From positions 47,723,095-47,787,094 of the forward strand of contig OY282503.1 in the NCBI GenBank assembly GCA_958295605.1: DNA of 64,000 bases, in the 5' to 3' direction. The position numbers and the translations under genes are program-made. Shown one piece after another: positions 22,760-33,059 of this stretch. The first letter of the stretch is position 1. Every line of letters starts with the position of its first letter. The notes beneath the pieces were generated by a model that saw nothing but the letters and a program-made list of their open reading frames with translations, did not search any database and was not told the DNA's origin. This DNA is from Ajuga chamaepitys (Eukaryota; Streptophyta; Magnoliopsida; Lamiales; Lamiaceae).

Positions 22760-24040
22760 ATGATGTAATTCCTTGTTTTTACTATTGCAACTATTTTTAT
22801 TTTTTCTCCTTCTTATTCTTTCTCATTACTGAAGTTTTTTTCTTCTTTTTGTGATCTGCGCAAGAATTGTTTGAGTGATTGTTGATCGATACTTTCAAAT
22901 TCGATTTTTTTATGTTGACATTTTCTTCCCTTCTACTTCTATAGTATTTCCAGTATTGAAGCTGTATTTTTATCCTCCTCTATTTCTTTTATGTGACTTC
23001 TATTACATCTTAATCACTTTCAATTTTAGTGCACTCTTATTATAGTTTTTTGTTTCGCCATTTCTTCTTTTCTTCCTTTCTTGTAGTTTCTTCATCCTCT
23101 TGTTTTTTCTTGATCTTCACAACTTTTTCTTCTGTTCTATGTTTTTAGTTTTATCCTCATATATTATAATTGTATCTTTCTTATGCTTTGCTCTTTGCTT
23201 GATGAATTATGTCATTTACTCTTTGCTCTTCTGCTTCACAAAAACGAATATGCCTTCGATAACTTTAGTGTTTTGCTCATGTGCAATCATGAACCTCACA
23301 TCATTTACTTTCTGTAAGATTTTTTCTGTTGAATTGATTCATTTTGTGTCTGTATTATAATACTCTTATATAGTAAGATTCTCATAAACAATTGGTTGCA
23401 CTTTTTTATTGGATATATTAATTATTAAATAAAATATATAACACTAGCGGCTGCTATAGATGTAGAGAAGGATTAGGCTACTTACTACAGGGAATTACAT
23501 AATTGTCCTTAGATTATTTTAATTTAAAAGTATGTTTAACAAAAGGTGACTGAAATTTAAATCACTTTTATATTAGTGAATATCTAGATAAATGAGTTAT
23601 GTGGAACATCAAATTTGCAAATTTGAAGCAAAACATACAAGAAAATTGTGATATAAGGGCCTTCGTTGAAATATAATCTGGGGAAAGCTCATTAATAAAT
23701 GGTGTTAGAGTGTGGAGATCCTCTTGAATAGCTCATTTTGGTTTTGCAACTTTGAACTACGACATCCTTTAGCATCTGATTCAACCAGCCGAGTAAATAA
23801 TACAATATTAGCAATTACTCATATTAATTGATAAAAAGCAAACATCTTGAATACACATCAATTTTACATAGAGATGCAAGATTTATCATATGCACATTTC
23901 ATCAAACACTTGGAGTGCTGTTTAGGAAGGGGTCCAAATTTTAGCCATTTTTAAGACATTTACCAGAAAATCTTAAAGCGTCTTAAGGACGAATTGAATA
24001 TTCTACTACATATATTGAGACATCTCTTATTACAATTATA
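22760..24040. other. T-rich spacer, no gene
   Basis: Strongly strand-biased TTTC/TTTT sequence to about 23360, then ordinary AT-rich DNA. The hydrophobic frame at 23100-23360 is a product of T-richness. Confidence 0.4.
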
Positions 24041-24050
24041 CAAATACATA

Positions 24051-24259
24051 CAGGGACGGATCTAGGAACTTATGGTAAGGGGGACGCATTTTTTTATAAC
24101 TATGTTATATAGCATGGGGGCGGAATTTTTGAATTAAGGGGAGCAAACTCTTATATATTAAGAGTATTAATGAAAATTATCAGATAAAATTACAAGTAAT
24201 TTTTTTTTTTTAGGAGTCCAAGGGGGCGACCGCGGCCCCCCCCTCTAAAACCGTCCCTG
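24051..24259. mobile_element. hAT-type MITE, 209 bp
   Basis: Ends CAGGGACGGAT...ACCGTCCCTG are inverted repeats. The eight bases AATACATA occur on both sides (24043-24050 and 24260-24267), the target duplication length of hAT elements. No coding capacity. Confidence 0.9.
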
Positions 24260-24267
24260 AATACATA

Positions 24268-24894
24268 ACACATGTACATGAAGCAGTCAAGGTATTATGT
24301 AACCACAATAGGAGATGTAGGCAGTGTTTGCAAAAGCTTATTCTAAGTACTTATGCACTTTTAGCTTAAAAAAATAAATTTGAGTGTTTTTCAATATTTA
24401 TTTCTGTTTTAACAATATTTTAAAAACTTATTTTTAGCAGAAATTGGAAGCAGGTAATCACATGCTTTTTTCTGCTTATACATACAAAATTTTATTTGAA
24501 ATCACTTTTTTCCCACACAATACAACTTCTACTTGTGTATAACACTTCCCACCTTTTTTTTAAAAAATAAATTTTCCCTAATCTAATGATCAATTATTCT
24601 AAAATAGAAGTAATCGCAAACACTCATATAGTATACTTCGTAGTCCGAGACGGAACGTCCAACAACCATCACGTACACACCTATTTATCTCAACCTTCCA
24701 CCTTCCTCATAACAGATTGTTGTGAGGTTCTCAACAGAGCAATGAAGAGATGTAGCCATGTAGGCTGTTCAATCATGTCTTCTTTTTACTGTTTGATCTT
24801 TAATGTGTTTTCTACATGCCACCAATAACTTATTCATGTGGCTGCTACAGTATTCATCATACCTTACTTTATTTAAATAAATATCAATTTATAT
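24268..24894. other. Spacer
   Basis: AT-rich with no recognised gene. AAAAGCTTATTCTAAG and AGCAGAAATTGGAAGCAGG at 24330-24450 may be remains of another small element; borders not found. Confidence 0.3.
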
Positions 24895-25096
24895 TTTTTC
24901 CGTCTCGATTTAACTTTGGGCACGAAAGTTAAGAGAAAGCAGATTTTGTGAAATCTTTAACTTTTTTAAAGGTGGAGATTGAGGGTTGAGATTTTGAGGA
25001 TGAAGATTATGAGAGAAATTTGTCATTTATGGGTTGGAACGTTAAGTTGGGACAAACCGAAAAGGAAAGTAGGAAAATTAAAACGGGACGGAGGTA
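24895..25096. mobile_element. Stowaway-like MITE
   Basis: The right end AAAACGGGACGGAGGTA is the reverse complement of the common plant Stowaway terminus (CTCCGTCCCGTTTT). The left end is a diverged TTTTCCGTCTCGATTTAA. TA at the borders fits the Tc1/Mariner target duplication. About 200 bp, non-coding. Confidence 0.65.
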
Positions 25097-26087
25097 ATAC
25101 TATTTATTGGACGTACACATCATGAACGTATACGTTCGAATGTGCTACATCCTGCTGCATCCCAAAACAAACATACCTTTATTTGTTGTTTTTATTAGGA
25201 GAAACAAAGATCCAAAATTGCCAACAAACATCATAAACTTGGTACCCAAACAGACCTCAATGTTTCGGAAAGCTAGTTAAACAGTCAAAACTATTTTAGT
25301 CATCTCCTTACATTTTTTTTTGTAATTTAAGCATATCTTTTCCAAAATTCCCATTTAATGCATGATTTTTTTTTTCTTATTTTTTGCAATTTGATGCAAT
25401 CGTAATTTTCTGAAGAGATTTTGATGATTTTGTACCCTGCGTCCTCGCAAATACCATGTCACTTAACTCAGAAAGTTCTATTCAAATCGTAAAGCACAAC
25501 ATTTGAGAACTAATCACAAATCTATTATGTGATAAATTATGAGTATTTTAGAAAATTCGAGATATTTTTATAAATATTTCTCACACTGTGCTAGCAGGTG
25601 TCCAACTCTTGTCAACTCCCCAATAAAAAGCTACATGGTGCATTAATTGAGCACATTAAAAAAAAAAAAAAAAAAAACACCTGGATTAAATTGCAAATTA
25701 CAAATTTAAAAAAGAAAAGATGGTATTTAACTAGAAAGAGAGGTAAAGTTTTTGTATTTTTTCTGCAATTAACCCATTACAATATAGAAAAAGAAATACT
25801 TCAGATAATTGTGCGTTTTATTATACCATAACTTTCTTCAGAATATATTTATGGTATCATATCAGATTACTCAATCTAGAAGTGAGACATAAACTCCAGA
25901 CACACTTGTTTTGTATCAAGTCAACAGTAGAAAATTTACAAGCACAAAAGAGAAGAAGCATCAATTACATCCATCTGAAACTCGGTAAACCATTAAAGCA
26001 AGCTATGCTTCCTGCTATGAGCATCACAAGAAGTGGTCGAAATTGCCAAAGAAAACCGGCACACTGAAAAGCGAGTACAGCATAAAA
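25097..26087. other. Downstream flank of the first F-box gene
   Basis: No gene seen. It includes an A-run of about 20 bases at 25660-25678. The part from about 25880 to 26087 is partly matched downstream of the second F-box gene (AGCATCAA..., GAAGTGGT), so it belongs to the duplicated block and probably contains the 3' UTR. Confidence 0.4.
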
Positions 26088-27278
26088 TCAGAAGGAGCTT
26101 ACATCTTCCCTTCTGAGACTCTTGAGTGAAACCAAGCTTGGTGTGAATACAGTGAAGTCCATAAAAGTATGTGGTTCAAACATATCAACTTTCCAAGCAA
26201 CTGTATCCTCCTTTGAGCAATAAAAAAGGGATATGTCATCGCTGCCTTGCCATCCTATAAAGATCTCACCATCTTTTAAAGCTTTGATACGGAAAGGACA
26301 CCCACAGTGTAGTGTACGTTCATCGGGGGTGAAACCAGTTCTGCTGATGACAAATTCCTTCCTCCAGGAACTCTCAACTCCATATTCCTTCATTGACCAG
26401 ATAACAATCTTACCTTCAAATGTATTATCGCATACACATAGGCAATCATCCAAAGCAAACACATTTACCATAAATCTTTCGGGTTCTGGAATAGATGGAG
26501 TAGAAAAGATGCTAAAAAGTTCTGCTTCAAGATCAAAGCAAGAAATCCGTGGGGTTTCATTTTCGTCAAACACCAACCAGTGAAGATATCCATTTACAAA
26601 CGCCGCAGAGATATCATCACCGTACATGAGAGAGGTATGGGTACCAGGTGCTACTCTTCTCCATGATCTTGTTCCAAGAGTATACACCTGACAATCAAAT
26701 GGCCATTCAAAAAAATCCCCATAATCTTGGCAAATCCTAACCAATTTCAGTTGGCCAGTTATTTCACTCATACCAAATCCATAAGTGATATTCTGAGAGG
26801 AGACGGCGAACTCTTGAGGGCAATAAAGTGTGATAAGGTCACGAGTTATTGGATTGAACACGTAAAGTCCATGAGGATTGAGGTCCTTATTACACAAGAA
26901 AAGAAACCCATTAGTGGAACCATGTATCCATCCATAAAAGCGGAAATTGAACTTGGTCAATGGGTTCTGGGAAAGCTCAAGGTGTTCTGCATTCAATCTA
27001 TCCTCAATTTCAAAAATTCTGTAAACATTTGACTTATTTTTTTTATGACAGATGGCCAATCTCGGGACTGCTCTAGAAAGATAAGACTTGACAAACTGAG
27101 GAGTCTCGATTATAAGAAGCCACGACTTGCAAACCCTCTTGCAAGCAATAATGGTTCGGAAGGGAAGTCCTATTAGGATATCAAAAATTATTTCGGAGGG
27201 TAGATTTGCAAAAAAATTTTGGTTCGGTTTCGGATTTCTGATGGCGTTTCGCGGGCTCATGATAATTGGTTTATTCAT
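26088..27278 (-). CDS. F-box protein with F-box-associated domain, copy 1
   Basis: 396 residues from ATG at 27278 (MNKPIIMS); a second ATG at 27260 is an alternative. The F-box lies at about residues 22-67 (NLPSEIIFDILIGLPFRTII...VCKSW) and binds SKP1 to place the protein in an SCF ubiquitin ligase. The rest is an F-box-associated beta domain (GWIHGSTNGFLFLC, LYVFNPITRDLITL, VYTLGTRSWRRV, NGYLHWLVFD) of the At3g07870/CPR1-like type, which would pick the target; the target is unknown. The single coding exon is uninterrupted. A 5'-UTR intron is predicted at 27330-27721. It is a close paralogue of the gene at 60136-61266. Confidence 0.93.
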   Translation of the reverse strand: MNKPIIMSPRNAIRNPKPNQNFFANLPSEIIFDILIGLPFRTIIACKRVCKSWLLIIETPQFVKSYLSRAVPRLAICHKKNKSNVYRIFEIEDRLNAEHLELSQNPLTKFNFRFYGWIHGSTNGFLFLCNKDLNPHGLYVFNPITRDLITLYCPQEFAVSSQNITYGFGMSEITGQLKLVRICQDYGDFFEWPFDCQVYTLGTRSWRRVAPGTHTSLMYGDDISAAFVNGYLHWLVFDENETPRISCFDLEAELFSIFSTPSIPEPERFMVNVFALDDCLCVCDNTFEGKIVIWSMKEYGVESSWRKEFVISRTGFTPDERTLHCGCPFRIKALKDGEIFIGWQGSDDISLFYCSKEDTVAWKVDMFEPHTFMDFTVFTPSLVSLKSLRREDVSSF

Positions 27279-27329
27279 GTGCTTCAATGCAACTTTCTCT
27301 CAGTTTTCTTCATTCGTTACCTGTCTGAT

Positions 27330-27721
27330 CTAGGAACAAACATAACTAGATTAGACAATCATTACCCTGATAAATTGAAACTTAAATTTGATGTTTCAAT
27401 AGATTCAACTTCTCAATTTAAGTACTAAACCCTGGTTAAGGCCGGGAATAACTAAAATTGGGGAAAAATAAGAAATGTGCCACAATTGATCCTACCTTCT
27501 ATACTTAAAATTCAAACATGCATAGATTTGACAAAAAGAGTATAGAATTAAGCATATCCACATAGACGTGAAATACGTTTAATCAAGAGCAAGACACAGA
27601 TTGATAATTAAAACAAATGGAGCGAAAATTGATGGATCAAAGGTATCATAAACTAAAACAAGACAAGATAATTCCACATTCTCCTTCTGTAAACTCAAAA
27701 CACATATAATATAAGGAGTAC
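27330..27721 (-). other. Predicted 5'-UTR intron of F-box copy 1
   Basis: On the minus strand the donor is CAATTCAG|GTACTCC and the acceptor GTTCCTAG|ATCAGACAG, 392 bp. The second F-box gene has the same layout with the matching acceptor TCCTTAG|ATCAGACAG. Inferred from splice signals only. Confidence 0.5.
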
Positions 27722-27905
27722 CTGAATTGAGAAGGCGAATGTTCGGAGAAAATTGCGTGGCGTCTGTGTGGGTGAGACTTGAGAGCGAGAGAGAAGTTAC
27801 AATTCGAAAGACGAAAAGATGAGAGAAACTTCAAATGGGCAAAAAGGAATGGGCTCACTGGGGAAGCGGGAACCACCTAATCTCTCAAGCCCACCTGGCG
27901 CCCCA
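27722..27905 (-). promoter_or_regulatory. Upstream exon and proximal promoter of F-box copy 1
   Basis: Contains the first UTR exon and two TGGGCT-type site II motifs (ATGGGCTCACT near 27849 and AAGCCCACC near 27888). The same pair flanks GGGGAAGC in the second F-box gene at about 61650-61690, so the promoter was duplicated with the gene. Site II motifs are known TCP-factor targets; use here is inferred. Confidence 0.45.
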
Positions 27906-28251
27906 AACCATAGATCTGATTTTTTTTTTTTTTTTTTTTTTTGTTATGTTATTAATTATTAATTTTTATAATAAATATTTTTTAGATGTTTCTTTATTAT
28001 TTTTTAAAATTTTAAAATATTACCATATTGAAATATTTTATATCATCAGGCCACTGAAAGAATTGGATTAAATTTGAACAAATGGAAATTTTTTAAGGGG
28101 GCAAAGGTCTTTTTAAACGGAAAAGAATTTTATTAACGATAACTGAAATCATACAACACTAATCGATATAGAAAAGGGGCAGGGAAATTAAATAGGGGCA
28201 AATTGTGTAGCATCAACATATATTATATATATTTGGTTGGTGAAAGAAGAC
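27906..28251. other. Spacer between F-box copy 1 and the Harbinger element
   Basis: AT-rich with a T-run of about 23 at 27920-27942. No gene seen. Confidence 0.4.
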
Positions 28252-28254
28252 TCA

Positions 28255-28276
28255 GAGGATGTTTGCTTGGGGTTGG
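28255..28276. repeat. Left terminal inverted repeat of the Harbinger element
   Basis: 22 bp, one mismatch to the right terminus at 35382-35403; preceded by TCA. Confidence 0.93.
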
Positions 28277-28525
28277 GGTGGCTGGGCTTGGCCAAGTGGA
28301 TGGTGTTAGTGGCTGGGATTGTCTAGAGAGTGATGTTTGGTTCGGTGGCTGGGGTTGTTGGTTGGTAGTTGGAATTTAATTATTAATTGTAAAAGGTGAT
28401 GTGATGTGTGTAAGAGTTTATTATTAATGATTGATGTATTAATTAAAGTAGTGTTGGGATTTGTGATTGATTGATGTTGTGTGTGATTGTTGATTTGTGA
28501 TGTTTAGTTGTTTTTAGTTACCATT

Positions 28526-28580
<55 letters not shown>

Positions 28581-29052
28581 GTTATATAATTATTTTACTA
28601 ATAATAATGTAATATGATTAATAAATAATTGTGGGTTAATTATTTACCCATAAAAAAACGTGTCAAACATCACCAAATAATTGTTATCTTTACTTTTTAT
28701 CAAATAATTGTTGTAATTTTTTTTTTATTTTCGTTTTTTTAATAAATATTTTATAATCTATTTTTTCATTTTTTTTAGTTTTGACAATTTTGAATCAATA
28801 TCCTACGTATATTTCAAATAAATCATTAATTCACTTTGGTTTCTCACCATTGAAATGAATATATTTTATAATCTAGAGCTAGCTTAATGTTTGCTCATGA
28901 ATGCACACCCGTTAAACACAAATGGAATCAAAACAAATAACCGAAATTGGATAAATTTGTCTTGTGACTACATGCCACGGAATTCAACTTAATTAACAGA
29001 CTAGCACAATCCGTTTAAATTGTCCAATCATGCATAACGCCACACCATTAAC

Positions 29053-29709
29053 TTACTCATTTGTTAGCACCCAAATTCGCCTCTCCGATGCGGTAATTTC
29101 TAAAAACATGTCCGTGTTGTACTCCAGTTGTAGGCGCTGAACTGTCGAGATTTTTAATAAAATCTCAACACCTTCCATCGCCCGGACTACACTAACGCAA
29201 TGCAGAAAGTCTAGATCAAGCACGAGATCCTCGTGGTCAGTGAACATGTCTGTGCAAAAGTCAAAACAGGGCTGTCCCCTGTGAATCATGTATCGGGCCA
29301 TAGGTTCCGTCTGCAAGCCATAAATAACTATTAATAGTTAGATGTATACCGAGCGCGTCCAATAATATATAAAATAAAATAGGGGAAACCAGCTTTGTGC
29401 CTGGTATATAGCCTCCAACAAATCATCATCGCCCATTACAGTCCCACGTACTGGGTCTCATGCAACCCCCGACATATGCCTCACATTTTTCAGTAGTCTT
29501 CATGTTCTTCGAATTAAATTCAGTTTTGTCCTCAGTTGACTAAGTGAGTAGACAAATGGTACGGGCGCTAGAGAGTTAAGATGAGGCAGGACGGTCCTAA
29601 GTACGTCATCGTTGAAGTGTAGCCTTCCTGGAAGTGCATCCAAGGACTCACAGTACAGAAGATATATGAATGTAGACTCATTCTCGGTAGTCCACGTGGC
29701 CCTGTTCAT
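29053..29709 (-). pseudogene. Myb/SANT-like protein gene B of the Harbinger element
   Basis: ATG at 29709. Exon one begins MNRATWTTENESTFIYLLYC and continues FNDDVLRTVLP...YSLSQLRTKL, the layout of the plant Myb/SANT-like DNA-binding domain (Trp, acidic, then QL-x-TK-L helix). In-frame stops follow near 29500 and 29462, before DPVRGTVMGDDDLLEAIYQ. A donor CAAAGCTG|GTTTCC and acceptor GGCTTGCAG|ACGGAACC join it to a second exon ending at 29053 (MARYMIHRGQPCFDFCTDMF). Harbinger elements encode a Myb-like partner that helps the transposase reach the nucleus and bind the ends. This copy lies downstream of the transposase and differs clearly from gene A. Confidence 0.65.
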
Positions 29710-30024
29710 AACTACTGCAAAGTGATCGTTAAAAAAATATTGGAACTTATAAATTTATAATGGAGAATGTTTAGCTAAAACCTGGGACGTTAATAACCAA
29801 GGAATTTGGAAAATGCACGATGATCAAATTACCAAATAAGGTAGCACTTGAAATTAAGAATTCATAAGGACCACAATTACGTAGTGACTAGAAACGTCAT
29901 AAAGCAAACTTACTAAGGTAGCACACGGATTTTGAATTAAATACATATTAGCTTAACGGTTTCCAATAACAAACCAACGAATGGCATATTTAGTTAGGGT
30001 TATCGCTTTCTCCTCACAGATCGA

Positions 30025-31798
30025 TCAATCCGCCGGCCCTCCCTGAGCATTCCAAAGAGCCATCGCTATAGCATCACGCATATCTCCCTGTTCCTCTCTA
30101 GTCGCCATGGTGGGGAGACGTCTCTTTAAAAAGATCATGTCGTCTGGCTCAAAGTGCGCCGGTAGTCCGAGGAATAAATCGTCTAGGATGCCTGATTGTT
30201 TAATCCAATTATGCAGAACGCAACACGCCATGACAATCTTCCTTTGGTCTGCTATTTTGAAGCTGGGCATCCCGTAGCGAAGAAGAGGGAACCGGCTCTT
30301 GAGCACCCCAAATGCCCGCTCTACACAGTTTCGTAACTGTGAATGCCGATGGTTGAATAATTCCTTTTCATCAGTAAGCTATTCCCTTAGCAGCTACTTG
30401 AAGCTAGCCATCCTAAACTTCTAGTTATCCGTTGGGATATATACAAAAGGAGAGATGCTAAAGAAAGCGAGAAAGGCCCAAGGACTTGGAGCACATCTTT
30501 TGTTCTTTCCAAGGACTCTTCGGCCTAGAAAAACCAAGCTACTACTCTTACTCATGCCTTGATCCCCTCCTTCGCATACATAACCAGGAGTAGCCCATCT
30601 ATTCATAAGTGAAAATTCCTTGTCTTTCGCTCAATCTCAACTGAGTGCTATCTATTAGGAAAAGTTAGGAGAATAGTCTCCGTCTTCCTTTCTTCTCTTC
30701 CCGGGCTAGTTCTCATATTAGTAGGTAATGGGATGGATCTATTCCCTTTTGTTAAACTCAGGTAAATTGTACCTAGTTCCCCTATACGGAGCCAAAAAGG
30801 CACTGTAGTTAGTGTACCCCGCATCAACTAGGTAATAGCGACCTACAAAGAATATTAAAAGGCATCAGTTTCATTGAATTTAATCGGGCGGTCTATTGCG
30901 CATATATAACCCAGTTGGTTTGAATTACCGTCTGATGGATATGGAAAATGCTGATCGTTCATGACTGCGTGCATCAGCACACGAGCATCGTGGGCACTGC
31001 CCTCCCACCCAGTACACACGTATGTGAACTTCATATCAAAGTCCACTACGGCCAGCACATTTTGGACTGTTGAGCCTTTCCTAGAGCGGTAGGCAGTTTG
31101 CTCAGAAAAGGGTACATGCGCTGGAATCAGTGTACCGTCTAGAGCTCTGACACAATGCTGTGGATTAAAGGTAACATGAATTTTAAATGGGCTATTATGG
31201 ATTGTTAAAATTAATAAATGTAACCAATGTAAATAGAATAATGTGTTAAATGCACTTCTTTTCCGAAATCGTACCTCGAAGAATGGAAACACATTCGTGT
31301 CGTTGAGGATTCTGTTTGGGATTCGTGTGAAATCAGGGCCCGTGATTAGTTCTGGTGATAGGGCGATGAGAGCATCTAAAACAAGGTGAAAGTGAGTGCT
31401 GATAGTGTGGGTATAATGCTGGAACCGTTCCTCGGCATCACGAAAGTGAAGGTGCATCGCAACGGTACGCAGGAATATTAAAACAGATTCTGCACAGCTA
31501 AGTCTGGTTCTGTGGTCTTCATGGATGAATCCCCGTTCCTTCAGCATGTTCACGAGGGAGTAAAAACAGTCCCGAGACATTCGAACATTATAGTAAAAGC
31601 GGTCATGATTCTCTGTGGTTAGTATCTCGGCCATCCAATCAGTGCTTGGAGCCGTGATGTATTTTTCGTTCGACTACCCGAGGAACGTGTTTCTGTTAAC
31701 AAATCGTTGTAGAAATAATCTGCCATCATATCGTCCTCAGCGTTCTGCTCTTCTTCGCTATCCGCGTAAACCTCTTCATTGTCGGATGAATCATCCAT
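30025..31798 (-). pseudogene. PIF/Harbinger transposase (DDE_Tnp_4, ALP1-like), disrupted
   Basis: The likely original ATG is at 31798 (MDDSSDNEEVYADSEEE), followed by a frameshift near 31650 into NHDRFYYNVRMSRDCFYSL. Two introns are inferred: FPFFE|GTACGATT to AATCCACAG|CATTGT (about 31276 to 31156), and CAGACG|GTAATTC to CTTTGTAG|GTCGC (about 30928 to 30842). Catalytic motifs: RALDGTLIPAHVP with the first Asp, then GWEGSAHDARVL with the second; YYLVDAGYTNYSAFLAPYR follows in the third exon. A stop and a 360-bp insertion (30389-30748) split off the C-terminus, which resumes as FNHRHSQLRNCVERAFGVLK, FPLLRYGMPSF and ACCVLHNWI. The family acts by cut-and-paste with TWA targets. Not functional as read. 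Confidence 0.88.
30389..30748. other. 360-bp insertion in the transposase, 10-bp target repeat
   Basis: CTATTCCCTT occurs at 30379-30388 and again at 30739-30748, framing foreign sequence inside the transposase. The insert has more balanced base composition than its surroundings and shows no inverted ends and no frame of note. Its texture (AAGGCCCAAGGACTTGG, TCTTCCCGGGCTAG) resembles plant mitochondrial intergenic DNA, but that is an impression. A Mutator-type insertion would also give a 9-11 bp duplication. Confidence 0.6.
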
Positions 31799-32089
31799 TT
31801 TAGTCGGGTCCTAAGTTCACTCACAAGGAAGCTCCGATACTACACCAAACATTCCAAGACAACATAATTTATTTCGGAAGCTCAATTATATTTCAGAAAT
31901 TACAGAGGCAACAAGCATATATTGTTGATAAGATATTACCAATCAGAATTATAATTAAGTACGGCGTTAACGCAAGTAGTTTGGAAGACCCTTAAAGTGT
32001 TCAATAGAAAGGGACTTTAATGAAAACATTAAAATATTCAATTTACTAATACAATAACAAATCTCATTAATCAACCGGTCAAACAATCA

Positions 32090-33048
32090 CTACTCCGGTG
32101 GCATAAACCCCATCACCCAATCCCTCCTGTCCTCTGGCGACCAAGAAAGGTACAACTGCTGTGTCATCCGATCAACCAGCGCCTCGCCGGCTTTTCGCTT
32201 TGCTAGACGGGGCAGGTCCATGGCGTTGATCTCGTCAAAGATGACATGCCCTGCATCCAGCTGACTAACAGTAAGCTGGCGATCTCGGCGTTGGACGTAT
32301 GCGTCCCACCGCGCCATCAAGGTGACCCTTGCCTCGCGCTCGTCATTTGCCGTTAGACGTCTGCGCCTCTGGGACGACGTCCCCTCCCCGGCCCCTTGAC
32401 GGACCCTCCTAGGAACGCAAAAGAGTCGTATGACCTGCGTTGACCAAATCCGTTTGAACCCCCGCTGGCATCCCCCGTTCCGGCTCCGGATGAAAGGACA
32501 GCGGATCCGGTAGCCTGGCTTGTCAACCACATTTCATTGCACAAGTCGTAGTTCGGGCGGCCGTGCCCGATGAGCCTCCGATAATCCGTTCCTTGCTATT
32601 ACATATCAATAAGAAAGCAGGAAATTAAAATTCAAGTAAGTTGTATAAATAACCAATTGGCTGGGGTATGCTACTAGAGAGTTAGCGTACATACCGCGTA
32701 AATTGCTTCCATGAAATCTTCCGCCCCAGTCACCGTCTCTCGCTCGCTATCCCAAGCGGCACCGGACCTCCCTCGGTTGTCACGGAGGATCCTGTAGACA
32801 CGTTTCATATTCTTCAGCTTAGCCCTCGCCTGTTCTATTGTATAAAGGCCAGTTCGTGTTCCCGCGTTAAGTTTTGTGCAAATCCGCGCGAGGGTCAAAT
32901 CACTCCACCGTTGGGTAATATAACCACCAACAATGTACTCAGCGTGGGCATAATCGATTAGCTCGTGCTCAGTCTGTTGAGTCCACACAGCACGCGGCTC
33001 GGAAGAGACATTTCGTCTACCTCCACTGCTCCCACCACCTCTCGACAT
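32090..33048 (-). pseudogene. Myb/SANT-like protein gene A of the Harbinger element
   Basis: ATG at 33048; exon one ends with donor TACGCG|GTATGTA at about 32692. It encodes AVWTQQTEHELIDYAHAEYI...QARAKLKNMKRVYRIL, a Myb/SANT-like domain with a basic last helix. An acceptor TGTAATAG (about 32597) opens exon two, GTDYRRLIGHGRPNYDLCNE. This shifts frame near 32400 and continues SSQRRRRLTANDEREARVTL...LYLSWSPEDRRDWVMGF to the stop at 32090. The nuclear-localisation-like RRRRL and C-terminal helix fit the Harbinger ORF1 partner protein. The frameshift makes it a likely pseudogene, unless an extra small intron removes it. Confidence 0.75.
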
Positions 33049-33059
33049 CTATTAATGTA

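Noticed and set aside
23100..23360. Small membrane protein gene
   Set aside because: Hydrophobic only because the strand is T-rich; no motif, no promoter or splice context.
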